Assembly (NCBI GenBank): GCA_028066245.1
Contig: JALCBR010000004.1
Location: 1-64,000 of the forward strand
Direction of reading: 5' to 3'
Origin: Pirellulales bacterium
GTDB taxonomy: Bacteria > Planctomycetota > Planctomycetia > Pirellulales > S012-138
Length of the DNA stretch: 64,000 bases
How positions within the stretch are numbered: the first letter of the stretch is position 1; every line of letters begins with the position of its first letter. The translations under genes were made by a program, and so were the position numbers. The notes beneath the pieces are model-generated. The model did not search any database, had not been told where the DNA came from, and was given only the letters and a program-made list of their open reading frames with translations. Of the stretch, positions 1 through 8,625 are shown piece by piece.

Positions 1-54
<54 letters not shown>

Positions 55-163
55 AAACCACTCTGTGCTCACGCACAAAGTGAAAACCGTGACCACGTGT
101 TACCGTAGACACAGGGATCTGGTGAATCTCACGATTCACAAAACAACAAAAAGCAAGATCAAA

Positions 164-205
164 CCGTCGACCGAGGCGAGCCACCACGGTCGGCGGTTTT
201 TTTTT
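164..205 (+). terminator. Rho-independent terminator after 16S rRNA
   Basis: A 10-bp stem (CCGTCGACCG at 164-173 with CGGTCGGCGG at 187-196, one G-U pair) encloses a 13-nt loop and is followed by nine T residues (197-205). It lies about 115 nt after the 16S 3' end. No gene lies between, so it probably ends an rRNA transcript that contains only 16S. Confidence 0.85.
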
Positions 206-318
206 GCGCTGATACAAGTTCCCCACCTCTTTCCCCCATCTCTCGTACCTCTAGCTTTCCGCGAAATCGTGAAGCGTTGAGTCGGGGCACCGCGGCGTGA
301 CTTCAAAGAACGGGAGAC

Positions 319-963
319 CTAGAAGAGGGAAGCTCCGGTTATGAGCACAAGAAAAAACACGATCCCCCCGATGACGCCATAAATGAGGAGACCTATCGCG
401 ATCTCAATCAATTGGACAAGGCACGCTTTCCTGTAGCTTGTCAACAGCATCATCTTCAAGACGACCACACCGAGGAGAAAAGAAACAAGAAAGTGCACAA
501 GCGTCATACGAATGGAGATTGAAGCCGTCTCATGGAGAGTGGCCAGTGGATCTTGAGCCGCCGCGAGCGCCTGAACTGCGCGCGGGTCAAGTGCGCCGGA
601 GATCAACCCGATAATGAATCCGACGACGCACTCAACGATGCCACGCAGGACCACGGTTTGGACTGCCTTGCCGAAGCCAGGCACAAGAATCGCCGGCACG
701 CTATCGGTCTCACCTTGATCCCTCCAAGAATTCACTTGAGACGCCGGTGCCTGATAGGGATTTCTCGTCGTACCTCCTGGCTGCTGGGGTGGTAGCTGAC
801 GTGGCGCGTCCGTCATTCTTAGCGACGAATACATTGAAAGACTGCCGCTGGGACGACTGGGAATAAAACGATTGGCTATCCCGACCGCGACCTTCAAAAT
901 CGAGGAAGCAATCGCGACCACGACAATCACGAAGACCAACACAACGGTCGCAAGAGTTTCCAT
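319..963 (-). CDS. Membrane protein with NPYQAP linker (downstream paralogue)
   Basis: 214 aa, function unknown. One hydrophobic segment at residues 2-25 is followed by a Ser/Pro/Gln-rich linker holding the motif NPYQAPAS, then a C-terminal domain with about three hydrophobic segments. Motifs include FGKAVQTVVLRG, AAAQDPLAT and TSYRKACLVQLIE. It aligns along its whole length with the next gene upstream (1113-1751), which has FGLAVGIVVLRS, AGNQDPVAT and TSYGKAMIVQLIE, so the pair is a tandem duplication. The ATG at 963 was chosen because the frame further upstream overlaps the neighbour's coding end and because this start matches the architecture of the paralogue. It is probably an inner-membrane protein. 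Confidence 0.75.
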   Translation of the reverse strand: METLATVVLVFVIVVVAIASSILKVAVGIANRFIPSRPSGSLSMYSSLRMTDAPRQLPPQQPGGTTRNPYQAPASQVNSWRDQGETDSVPAILVPGFGKAVQTVVLRGIVECVVGFIIGLISGALDPRAVQALAAAQDPLATLHETASISIRMTLVHFLVSFLLGVVVLKMMLLTSYRKACLVQLIEIAIGLLIYGVIGGIVFFLVLITGASLF

Positions 964-1112
964 CTGGTCGTTCCCAGTAACAGAGAGAATCAAGACAAGA
1001 CCTGCCGCGACGTCTTTCTTGAAACGCCGAGCTGAATCAGCGCCAGGTTCTGAGCGCGGTGAAACCTCCGTTGCAACCGCTGCCCCGGCTTGCAGAACGC
1101 CAAAAACTACAG

Positions 1113-1751
1113 CTAGATCCGCAGCGTTCCTGCTGTGAGCGCAAACACGATCACGAAGATCATGAGACCAATGACGAGATACACGAAGAACTCGATCAGC
1201 TGAACGATCATCGCCTTTCCGTAGCTCGTTGACAGTAACACCTTCAGCACCAATGCGCCCAGAAAGAACGAAACCAACAAGCTGGCGACCGTCAGGCCAA
1301 TCTCTGACGTCCACAGGGCGCGGATTGTCGCCACCGGGTCTTGATTTCCTGCCAGGGCTTGGCCTGCCTGCGGCACAAGCATGCCGTAAACAAACCCCAA
1401 GATGAATCCAGCGATGTTGTTCACGAGGCTGCGGAGGACCACGATTCCCACCGCCAGACCAAAACTGGGCTGGCGAACCAGGACCTTGCTACCTCCGAAC
1501 TCCGCTTGCTGCTGCATGGTGAGAGAACTGGCCGGCGCCTGGTAAGGATTTGCCGAAGCAACCGGCGGCGCGGACGTCGATGGTTGCGGGATATCTCCAA
1601 ATCCAGCGAGCTGTGGTGGAGGACCGCTACTCGCACGCTTGGAGGCAAACTTGTTGTAGGTATGGATCGACGCGCTCAATATCGCGGCGACAAGCAGCAC
1701 CACAATCACCAGCACGGCGACAAAGACGACCAGGAAGATGCCGATATCCAT
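1113..1751 (-). CDS. Membrane protein with NPYQAP linker (upstream paralogue)
   Basis: 212 aa, function unknown. An N-terminal membrane segment (residues about 4-28) is followed by a Pro/Ser-rich linker with NPYQAPAS, then a conserved block of three hydrophobic segments ending in VIVFALTAGTLRI. The start at 1751 has a GAGGG sequence 11 nt upstream; an in-frame ATG at 1769 adds six residues. It shares order, length and motifs with the gene at 319-963 and is separated from it by about 150 nt, so the two probably form an operon. NPY-containing linkers of this kind recur in planctomycete proteins as I recall them, but I know no function for them. Confidence 0.78.
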   Translation of the reverse strand: MDIGIFLVVFVAVLVIVVLLVAAILSASIHTYNKFASKRASSGPPPQLAGFGDIPQPSTSAPPVASANPYQAPASSLTMQQQAEFGGSKVLVRQPSFGLAVGIVVLRSLVNNIAGFILGFVYGMLVPQAGQALAGNQDPVATIRALWTSEIGLTVASLLVSFFLGALVLKVLLSTSYGKAMIVQLIEFFVYLVIGLMIFVIVFALTAGTLRI

Positions 1752-2210
1752 GCTTTGCCGTTCCCTCACGTTGGATAGATGCTGACGGTGACAGAGGCGT
1801 TGTCACTCGGTTGTCACATCGTGACGATGCTTTTCCGGCAGCAAGAATTGGACTGCCAAACTGACCTCAATTGCCACATCGTACAGCGCGAATCGCCACC
1901 AGGCGAGTTGCTCATCGTTTAGAGAGGATTGCCGTGCGACGTTCGATCACTTGGCTGTGTGGATCTCGCGCAAGGAGTTCGTCCTAATTCGTCGAACGCA
2001 TTTGTCTGCGATGCGCGCGGCGCGAGATGGATCTCGCTCTCAGCAAAGGAGGTACCGTCGCGCGAGCGGGATCCAAAGAACACAAGCTTGGCCTGAGATT
2101 GCCGTGGGTCCGTGACCTGACAAAGCCAGCATGCAGCGCAAGGGAGGCAACGTCTTCGCCACGCTATGCCCCCTGCCCTGCCGCAGCAATCACAAGCGCT
2201 CAGCCAGAAG
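1752..2210. other. Intergenic, no gene recognised
   Basis: About 460 nt between two minus-strand genes. Short open frames exist on both strands but show no recognisable protein and are shadows extending into neighbours. No tRNA, strong terminator or repeat was seen. Confidence 0.5.
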
Positions 2211-3989
2211 CTACCAGTCAAACATTCGCGACCAGAGCCCTGGCTCTTTCGCAGGCTGTGTGACATACGGCGCGTCGCGACTTTCTTGGGGACGGTCATC
2301 CTCGAAGAAGCCTGCGAACAAACTGGGACTGTTACGCGTGGATCCGGCGATCTCCTGGCTTTCCGGTGTGTAGCGCCGGCCTGACTTGGGGATCGCGTCC
2401 ACTTCCAGTCGGCAGTTGTTGGAAAGCAGCCCTCGCTTGCTGGCCTCTTGCAGCAATTCAACGACATCATGATACTGTCCGCCCAATTCGGCGATCGTGC
2501 GAATGACTTCGTCGATGTCCGAGGAGACCATGCGCTTCTGGTCCGGTTGATTGAGTGAGATCTTGCTGACCAGGACAGAACCATCTTTTTGACCGCGAAC
2601 GAGGATCTCCGCGCCGGCATCCAAGACAAATGGCGTCAACAGTCGAATGTTGTTTCCAAAGACAACCACCTCTGGCTGAAAGCTGGTTGTCACGTGGATC
2701 ATGGGCGGGCCGCCACTGGAAATCACGTGGTAAGAGAATTTGTCCTTTAAGGATTCATCCGCGCGCACGAGAGCGTCGTGGGAATTCATGGCCCACAGAG
2801 CACGGAACGCTCCGTAGCGAGTCTCCGCGCTCGGCACATGCAGCATGCTGGTCAGTTCCGCGTAGGCGTCCGCATCATTCATGCTGGACAACGCGGTCAA
2901 CGCATACACACGGAAGGCGGGCTCTTGCCGCGCGGCTTCCGCCAAGGCCGCCGCTGCATCCCGCTTGGTTTTCGAGTCATCAATGTAAGCCAGTGCCTCG
3001 GCCGCATAGAAACGTACCTCGGCAAATTGCGAATTCAATGCTGACACAAGTACGGGAATAGCTTCATTGCCGATGGCTTCCAGCTGCAAAGCTGCACGCG
3101 CAGATTTTGATGGCGTTTCCAGCTCTTGCTGCAACAGGTCCAGTCTTTCAATACGGTCGGTCGCCGACTCCCGCAATGGGAGAGACCCGATCACACGGAG
3201 ATACCGTGAGACGTTGTTCTTGTAGTGCGGATGAATGCTCAACTCAATGAATTCATCTGTCTTGGGATTGGCGACCTTTTCTTTGTTGCCAGATACGTAA
3301 GTGTGAAATCGACGATTGGCCGCCTCGCCAACTTGTGCGCTGTACGCAATCGTCTGGAACTCTGGTCGAAGTACGAGGCCGACATCATGCTTCTTGAGGC
3401 TGGTTCCGCCGCCCAGTACACGGCCCCGGAGCGCATCCGCGCTATCTGCTGAAGGGTCAACAAGCACATACCCCTTGCCAAGTCCCAACAGCGAGCCGCG
3501 GCGCAAGCTGCCACCAGCAAAGGCAACCTCACTGAGACGCGTCTGCATCAGGAAGCCACCGCGCAAACTTGTGGCCGATGAACCCGGCGGGACTTTGATT
3601 TCCATGTCAAATGTATCGCCCTTCTCCATGCCGGGGCGGATCACCCCGCGGACGAGCACGAGCGCCGTGTTCAGGCTTTTGAGCAGTTTGTTGGGGTCTG
3701 CCACCTCCCGTTTCTTCATTTCGTCCAACAGTTGCGTCCGGTAGATCGACGGTTCCGGATCACCGCCGGTGCCGGAAAGGCCAACAACGAGACCGACCCC
3801 TTCGACATCAATGCGATCACGACCAAAGGCGAACGCGACGTCATCGACAAGGGTGATCTCGCTTTGCGGTTGCTCCTCCGTTTGTTCGTCCGGGCTTTGC
3901 GAACTTGTCGAAACGCGCGAGAACCACCCCTGACAGCCTGAGAGTGTCAGCATCAACAGCAACAGGGCCAGTGAAGTATGCGGTCTCAT
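2211..3989 (-). CDS. FlgI (P-ring)-like lipoprotein with HEAT-like repeats
   Basis: 592 aa. The N-terminus is a lipoprotein signal (MRPHTSLALLLLMLTLSGC, lipobox LSGC). Residues about 50-260 resemble the flagellar P-ring protein FlgI: VGLVVGLSGTGGDP, a segment on co-ordinated synthesis of a ring-like fold, SLRGGFLMQT and RPEFQTIAYSAQVG. Residues about 290-410 form alpha-helical HEAT-like repeats (AIPVLVSALN, VRFYAAEALAYI, ETRYGAFRALWAM). The C-terminal third is a separate region ending in a polar tail. The ATG at 3989 was chosen because it gives a clean signal peptide and has GGAG 11 nt upstream; the frame runs on to 4046. No other flagellar gene is nearby and true FlgI is about 350-370 aa, so a non-flagellar role is likely. 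Confidence 0.8.
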   Translation of the reverse strand: MRPHTSLALLLLMLTLSGCQGWFSRVSTSSQSPDEQTEEQPQSEITLVDDVAFAFGRDRIDVEGVGLVVGLSGTGGDPEPSIYRTQLLDEMKKREVADPNKLLKSLNTALVLVRGVIRPGMEKGDTFDMEIKVPPGSSATSLRGGFLMQTRLSEVAFAGGSLRRGSLLGLGKGYVLVDPSADSADALRGRVLGGGTSLKKHDVGLVLRPEFQTIAYSAQVGEAANRRFHTYVSGNKEKVANPKTDEFIELSIHPHYKNNVSRYLRVIGSLPLRESATDRIERLDLLQQELETPSKSARAALQLEAIGNEAIPVLVSALNSQFAEVRFYAAEALAYIDDSKTKRDAAAALAEAARQEPAFRVYALTALSSMNDADAYAELTSMLHVPSAETRYGAFRALWAMNSHDALVRADESLKDKFSYHVISSGGPPMIHVTTSFQPEVVVFGNNIRLLTPFVLDAGAEILVRGQKDGSVLVSKISLNQPDQKRMVSSDIDEVIRTIAELGGQYHDVVELLQEASKRGLLSNNCRLEVDAIPKSGRRYTPESQEIAGSTRNSPSLFAGFFEDDRPQESRDAPYVTQPAKEPGLWSRMFDW

Positions 3990-4320
3990 TCCAGTTCGAC
4001 TCCAAAGACAAGCAACGCGGACGTTGATCTTCGCGCTCGGACGCATCCCGTGCCAACACCGCCTGAATGGACGGCGATAGCCACCACGTTCCCGATTGCG
4101 GGACGCGGCACGATCACTTCTGGTTGGGAAGGTCCGTAAGGGGCCGGGACATTATTGGCTGGCATTTCTTATGTCAAGATCGCTCGCCGGTCCTTCGACC
4201 TGAGCTGGAATTCACTCTTTTGCCTTCTCATTCCATTCAGGCCTGACGTGCTGGCTTGTGATGTGTAGGCGGCCGAGGGCTGGCACAACATGCAGCCGAC
4301 ACGAGAATACCTATCCGAAT

Positions 4321-4649
4321 GCTGTTCCGTTCTCCCAGACGGACGCTGTCAAGTCGTCCCGCGATGGGAGGCCACACGCCAGGCTCTGATGCGTACGGGC
4401 GAAATTGACATTGGTCAAATGTGGGGGGGTGTTTCTGGCCAACATGCGTGCTGCCGAGCGCCATAGGAGGTTGACGGTTAACAGGCTACTGAACGTAACG
4501 TCAAGGTTGCCGGTGATGTTTGCGGTGCCGTTGCTGGTCCATTGCATGGGTGTGAAGCGTTTGCGCCGTCCCCCTGGAGGCATGAAAAATTTGACCAATG
4601 TCAATTTCGCCCGTACGCATCAGAGCCTGACGTGTGGGAAACGCTACGG
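4321..4649 (+). repeat. Interspersed repeat, copy A, with 41-bp perfect inverted repeats
   Basis: A 329-bp non-coding unit. Its core is a perfect 41-bp inverted repeat (4380-4420 and 4589-4629) around a 168-bp spacer. Outside lies a conserved left flank starting GCTGTTCCG with GTCGTCCCGCGATGGGAG, and a right flank with GTGTGGGAAACGCTACGG. The spacer carries AGCGCCATAGGAGGTTGACG and GTGAAGCGTTTGCGCC. The same modules occur in the same order at 61631-61954 and, rearranged, at 20666-20909. It is MITE-like in build but no transposase is attached and no target duplication was seen. Short open frames across it are shadows or possible remnants. Confidence 0.88.
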
Positions 4650-4853
4650 CAGTTTCATCGCGCGTCCCAGAAGCAATGGACGAGCGACGAAAGAACACCA
4701 TCAGGGAGATGTTCTCGAGTGCTTTGTTGATGCCTGTTCTGCTGGCAGCCGGGCGTCGGCCAGCGCCTGAGCGATATCCGAATTCGCCATTGCTGCGACG
4801 GAACGTCAACCAGAAAAGAACTCTTGAGGGTCCACACGGCTTGCCAGCAGTGC

Positions 4854-5747
4854 CTACGAGCTGAGCAATTCATGCAGGTGGAAGTGGAACTTCCCCAGAG
4901 TTCCGCCGTAGTTGCCAGCGCTGATGGCAATGACGCCTGCAGTTGCCGCCGCGGCGTGAATTCCAGCGCGCATGCCGGCGGTGATGGCATCCTCGCTGAC
5001 GCCGTCAAGGACCACTTCAATCGCAGCGTTGGCCTCCGGGTGGAGCCTCGTCTCAACGCGGCCGCGCAAACCGGGGCAAAACTCATCGTTCGTGCTGGCT
5101 TTGAGCTTCTTGTAGCGAGAACCAACTTTGCTGCCGCTACGGACAACACCGCCGGGAAACGGCGTGATCACTCCCGGGATGTTGGCGATAGCTGCTGATG
5201 AAGCTCGCGCTGCATCCAACGCAGCCTCTCGCGTGACAGCTTGTAGAATGAAATTCCCGCCGGCAATTCCTTTGGCCACTCCGACCGACTCTTCAACCAA
5301 AAACTCACCGTCCATCACGGGGATCCGCCAATAACGAATCCCGCCGATCTGCTTGCTCTTCTGAAATCCGTCTCCGAAGAAGCGTACGTGCTTGCCCAAA
5401 GGGATCATCTCGTCAGCCCCCGGCATTCCGTTGTAAACGGCCGTGGAGGGGCACGTCATGATGCACTGCCCGACGCGGTTGGAAACACTTTTGGCCAGTG
5501 CATCATTGGAAAACGCAAAGAACATCAACGCTGCACCGGGGCGGCCATCAGGCGTTGCATCACGCTCGATAAAAGCCTCGACTCCGGCTTCCGCATCGCA
5601 ATTGATCACACTGGTGGCATAGCCGGTCGTTGAATCTGCGGCGGCGTTTAACCAGTGCTCGTCATGCGCAGTCACGATCAATCGCGCGTAACGCATGCGG
5701 AAGGCTTCCGCGTAGGTGTCGTCAATCTGCGTGGAGCCCAACTGCAC
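4854..5747 (-). CDS. fhcD: Formylmethanofuran--tetrahydromethanopterin formyltransferase
   Basis: 297 aa, the usual length of Ftr/FhcD. The enzyme moves the formyl group between methanofuran and tetrahydromethanopterin in C1 metabolism, in the cytoplasm; in bacteria it is subunit D of the formyltransferase/hydrolase complex. Recognisable blocks include MQLGSTQIDDTYAEAF, RVGQCIMTCPSTAVYNG, IPLGKHVRFFGDGFQ, RYWRIPVMDGEF, GITPFPGG-like and a C-terminal ISAGNYGGTLGKFHFHLHEL. The start is a GTG at 5747 and has no clear Shine-Dalgarno. The genes for FhcA, B and C are not adjacent. Tetrahydromethanopterin C1 genes in Planctomycetota are established knowledge; whether the role here is formaldehyde oxidation or detoxification is not shown. 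Confidence 0.94.
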   Translation of the reverse strand: MQLGSTQIDDTYAEAFRMRYARLIVTAHDEHWLNAAADSTTGYATSVINCDAEAGVEAFIERDATPDGRPGAALMFFAFSNDALAKSVSNRVGQCIMTCPSTAVYNGMPGADEMIPLGKHVRFFGDGFQKSKQIGGIRYWRIPVMDGEFLVEESVGVAKGIAGGNFILQAVTREAALDAARASSAAIANIPGVITPFPGGVVRSGSKVGSRYKKLKASTNDEFCPGLRGRVETRLHPEANAAIEVVLDGVSEDAITAGMRAGIHAAAATAGVIAISAGNYGGTLGKFHFHLHELLSS

Positions 5748-6406
5748 GGCGAGAACGAAGATTGAGGAATAGAGTTGTGTCGGGCTGGCCGGCGAATCAG
5801 AAGGCTACCGTTTTATCCAGTGGGCTGATTTCCGTCACTGTCATGACGGGTGACTAGCATTATCCTGCCCCGTATTATTTTCTTCGCCTGTGTGCTGATC
5901 ATCATGTTGCGAGAGGACCTCTCTGCCCCGGCTGGTGCCTTAACCGTGAGCAAGAGATATCTTTAGTCAGCGGTGCGGACCATAGGAGCGAAAAATCCTC
6001 CACCGCAATGCCGTGGCGGCGCGATTCAAGAGAGCCCGCGATTTCAAGTGGGCAAGCCGGCCTTGGGTTTGTGTGATCCGATCTCGGTCGGCTATACACG
6101 CACACCAGGGGCAACGGGTCGCCCTGCGGAACTCGTATCGGCTCACCAGAATAATACGCCGACATCACGAACATGGCAGAGGATCCGCGTCAACCGCCGC
6201 GTGTTCCAGATGGCTTCACGTAGCGGCCAAACACATGGTCCCAATCGTAATCTTGAACCTCCCGTTGAACAAGCGATCTGCGTGATCGACTTGTTCTGTT
6301 CGCACGTTGGAGATGTGCATTCCACCCCTGGTGACAATCTCACGCCAACGGTAGAACGTGTTGTCAGCGCGACATCCCAGTAAAAATAACATCCCAAGGC
6401 GTGTTC
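5748..6406. other. Divergent intergenic region, no gene recognised
   Basis: About 660 nt between the divergent Ftr and thioesterase genes. Overlapping open frames on both strands look non-coding. A small palindromic patch lies at 5832-5854 (CCGTCA/TGACGG and GTCAC/GTGAC arms) and could be an operator or hairpin upstream of Ftr. No tRNA or repeat copy seen. Confidence 0.45.
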
Positions 6407-6832
6407 ATGACCTCTGGCCCCTCTGAGCTCTCGAATTTTCCCGTCCAAGTTGCCATGCCCGTCCAGTGGGGTGATCAGGATGCGCTGGGTCACGTCAACG
6501 CCGCTTGCTATCTCACCTGGTTTGAAACGGCCCGAGTTGAGCTGCTTCGCCGGTTGGGTTGGCGGCGGATCGCCGCTGAAGGTGTCGGGCCAATCGTTGC
6601 TTCGATCACTTGCAACTACCGGCGGCCCGTTCTCCATCCGGATACAGTCATCATTGGGGCTCGCGTGGAGCGAGTGGGTCGCACGAGCGTCCAAGTTGAG
6701 CACGCGATCTGGAGCGAGGCACACTCGGCCATCGTCGCTGACGGCACATCAACCGTGGTGACCTATGATTACGAGGCGAAGTGTCCAACTCCCGTCCCCG
6801 ATGAACTACGGGCAGCCATCGATTCCTTGTGA
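6407..6832 (+). CDS. Acyl-CoA thioesterase, 4HBT (YbgC-like) family
   Basis: 141 aa, single hot-dog fold domain. The active-site block WGDQDALGHVNAACYLTWFE, with its Asp and HVN, is typical of 4-hydroxybenzoyl-CoA thioesterase-like enzymes that hydrolyse acyl-CoA thioesters in the cytoplasm. The second half carries the expected VEHAIWSE and GTSTVVTYDYE strands. The start at 6407 has AAGG seven nt upstream; an in-frame GTG at 6401 lies too close to it. The gene stands alone, so the substrate cannot be told. It is followed by msrB about 90 nt downstream on the same strand. Confidence 0.88.
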   Translation: MTSGPSELSNFPVQVAMPVQWGDQDALGHVNAACYLTWFETARVELLRRLGWRRIAAEGVGPIVASITCNYRRPVLHPDTVIIGARVERVGRTSVQVEHAIWSEAHSAIVADGTSTVVTYDYEAKCPTPVPDELRAAIDSL

Positions 6833-6922
6833 ACGCCATATTCTCATTGCGTAGAATGCATTCTGGCGAGATTGGCCCCCTGCCCTGCTCTTTCCAGCCC
6901 TGACTTGGTGACTTGAACGGCC

Positions 6923-7471
6923 ATGAGTTCAAAACAGAAACGGCTCTTACTTTCCGGATGTGCGCTCACCGGCTCATTGCTTCTTGGCTGGGCATTCCTG
7001 TTCGGTCCCCTGCGAATGGATGCTCGCGCGCCGGCTGCCGCTTCGGCTGAGCAGCGCACTGCCAAGATTGGCGACAGAGAAAAGGTCGAAAAGTCGGACG
7101 AGCAATGGAGAGCTGAGCTTACCAGCGAGCAATATCACATACTCCGCCAGTCAGGCACGGAGCCGCGTGGAACGGGGCGCTTTGTCAATCATCACGCAGA
7201 TGGCGTTTATACGTGTGCCGGTTGTGGATCGGCCCTGTTTGATTCCCGGGACAAGTTTGAATCGGGGACCGGGTGGCCCAGCTACATCCGCCCGGCGGCG
7301 GAAAGCGTCATCGGCACTCGGGATGATACGTCTCTGTTTGAAGTGCGCACCGAAGTCTACTGTCGCCGCTGTGACGGCCACCTGGGCCATGTCTTTGAGG
7401 ATGGCCCTGAACCGACCGGCCTGCGTTATTGCATCAACTCCGCCGCGTTGGATTTTGCACCGCGGGACTAA
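6923..7471 (+). CDS. msrB: Peptide-methionine (R)-S-oxide reductase, membrane-anchored or exported
   Basis: 182 aa. Residues about 1-35 form a hydrophobic N-terminus (SGCALTGSLLLGWAFLFG) that could be a membrane anchor or a short lipoprotein-like signal. The SelR/MsrB domain follows from about residue 58, with LTSEQYHILRQSGTE, zinc-binding CAGC and CRRC pairs, SGTGWPSY, and the catalytic block GLRYCINSAAL. It reduces R-methionine sulfoxide in proteins. An N-terminal hydrophobic extension suggests repair outside the cytoplasm. Its Cys is present, so it should be active with a thiol reductant. Confidence 0.93.
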   Translation: MSSKQKRLLLSGCALTGSLLLGWAFLFGPLRMDARAPAAASAEQRTAKIGDREKVEKSDEQWRAELTSEQYHILRQSGTEPRGTGRFVNHHADGVYTCAGCGSALFDSRDKFESGTGWPSYIRPAAESVIGTRDDTSLFEVRTEVYCRRCDGHLGHVFEDGPEPTGLRYCINSAALDFAPRD

Positions 7472-7504
7472 CCTGCCGCGACGCGTGCTACGAGACAGTT
7501 TCCG

Positions 7505-8230
7505 CTATGCCGCTTTGCGACCTGCCCGCTCTTGATAGGCGGCAGCAAAGGCTTCGACCTTCTTGGCAACCGCACGCCCATATGTATGCCGGGCAATGGT
7601 CGTCGTGAGCTTGTTAACCTGCCGCGGCAAAAACGGGAGCGGACGCAGCACGTCAACAATTAACACCGCCCGATAGTCATCTGCGTTGTTGATGACTTCA
7701 TGAGGATAGCTGTCGTCAAACAGCACCGCTTCGCCGTCTCGCCAAGTGTACTTCTGGCTGTTGACTACAATGTAGGGCGCGTTGGTTTTTGGGCAATGTA
7801 ATCCCAGGTGGTACCGCAGGTAGCCCAGGTATGGTCCTTCGTGCAACGGCACGGATTTCCGCGGGTCGAGAATCGAGAAGAACGCCTGCATGAGGTTGGG
7901 AACGCCGGCAAGGACGTCACATGTTTTGGGGCAGTAGCCGCGGTTGGTCGGCGGCTTGTGTCCCAACAATTCCAGCATGAACACGTTCCACTTGTGGTTT
8001 GTGGTCGCCGAGATCTCCTTTTCGCCGGAGTCGACCTCGTGATAGGCCGGCAAGATTAACTGGCGGTCCATCAATTGGCGAAACTCGCTGGCGATCTCTG
8101 CATACGCCTGCGTGACGGCATCAAGCGCGGGATAGGTTTCTGAGATCTCAAAGAACGTTGGGCGTTTGTCGCCGTTGACGTGACGGGACAAGTAACCGTT
8201 GATGGCGGATTTGAAGACGTGGTAATCCAA
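7505..8230 (-). CDS. Aspartyl/asparaginyl beta-hydroxylase family protein
   Basis: 241 aa, Fe(II)/2-oxoglutarate-type jelly-roll domain of the Asp/Asn hydroxylase (LpxO-like) group. Motifs in order: LHEGPYLGYLRYHLGLHCP (metal His and substrate strand), YTWRDGEAVLFDDSYPHEV (second metal His) and YRAVLIVDVLRP. The start is a TTG at 8230 with GGAG six nt upstream, which decides it. Possible substrates are peptide Asp/Asn side chains or lipid acyl chains; the sequence does not tell. It converges with msrB (about 33 nt apart). Confidence 0.85.
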   Translation of the reverse strand: MDYHVFKSAINGYLSRHVNGDKRPTFFEISETYPALDAVTQAYAEIASEFRQLMDRQLILPAYHEVDSGEKEISATTNHKWNVFMLELLGHKPPTNRGYCPKTCDVLAGVPNLMQAFFSILDPRKSVPLHEGPYLGYLRYHLGLHCPKTNAPYIVVNSQKYTWRDGEAVLFDDSYPHEVINNADDYRAVLIVDVLRPLPFLPRQVNKLTTTIARHTYGRAVAKKVEAFAAAYQERAGRKAA

Positions 8231-8625
8231 ACTTTGCTCCGAGTTCTTGTCGTGCGAGCTAGCCGCGCCGCGTGATTCTCAAATACAAGTCAGTTGCAAA
8301 GCAAGACGAGTCCGCGTGAGTAGGATGACATCGAATGCCACGTCGCCATGCAGCACATGTACGCGAGGTCGAAGTTGCTCAGTCGCGAACACGCCTTTAC
8401 TGGTGCCACAGGACGTTGACTCTTTGATCCTCAGGCGTTTTGTCGCCGCTGTGGGAATTCGCCCCTTAGCTGTCTGGCGCCAGGTTCGTATGATGGCCAT
8501 CTGCAAGCAAAGCTGGCACGGCACGAGTTGTGAACGTGAACTTGGATGTTCATGCGTTGCCACGCAGCCTGTTACAGTCAGATTCTTTTTATCGACCAGG
8601 AACGCCCCGCTTCTCTCGATTCAAA
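8231..8625. other. Divergent intergenic region, no gene recognised
   Basis: About 395 nt between the hydroxylase-like gene (minus) and purH (plus). Small open frames on both strands show no family features. Promoters for both genes should lie here, but I could not assign convincing -35/-10 boxes. Confidence 0.4.

Noticed and set aside
1919-2629. 236-codon minus-strand frame overlapping the FlgI-like gene
   Set aside because: It lies in another phase of a confident gene and has shadow-like composition rich in Arg and Ser.
2211-3989. Start of a flagellar operon
   Set aside because: Neighbours on both sides are unrelated to flagella, and the protein has extra domains and a lipobox.
5832-5854. 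Palindromic patch as a terminator or operator upstream of Ftr
   Set aside because: Arms are only 5-6 bp and no T-run follows; it is too weak to call on its own.
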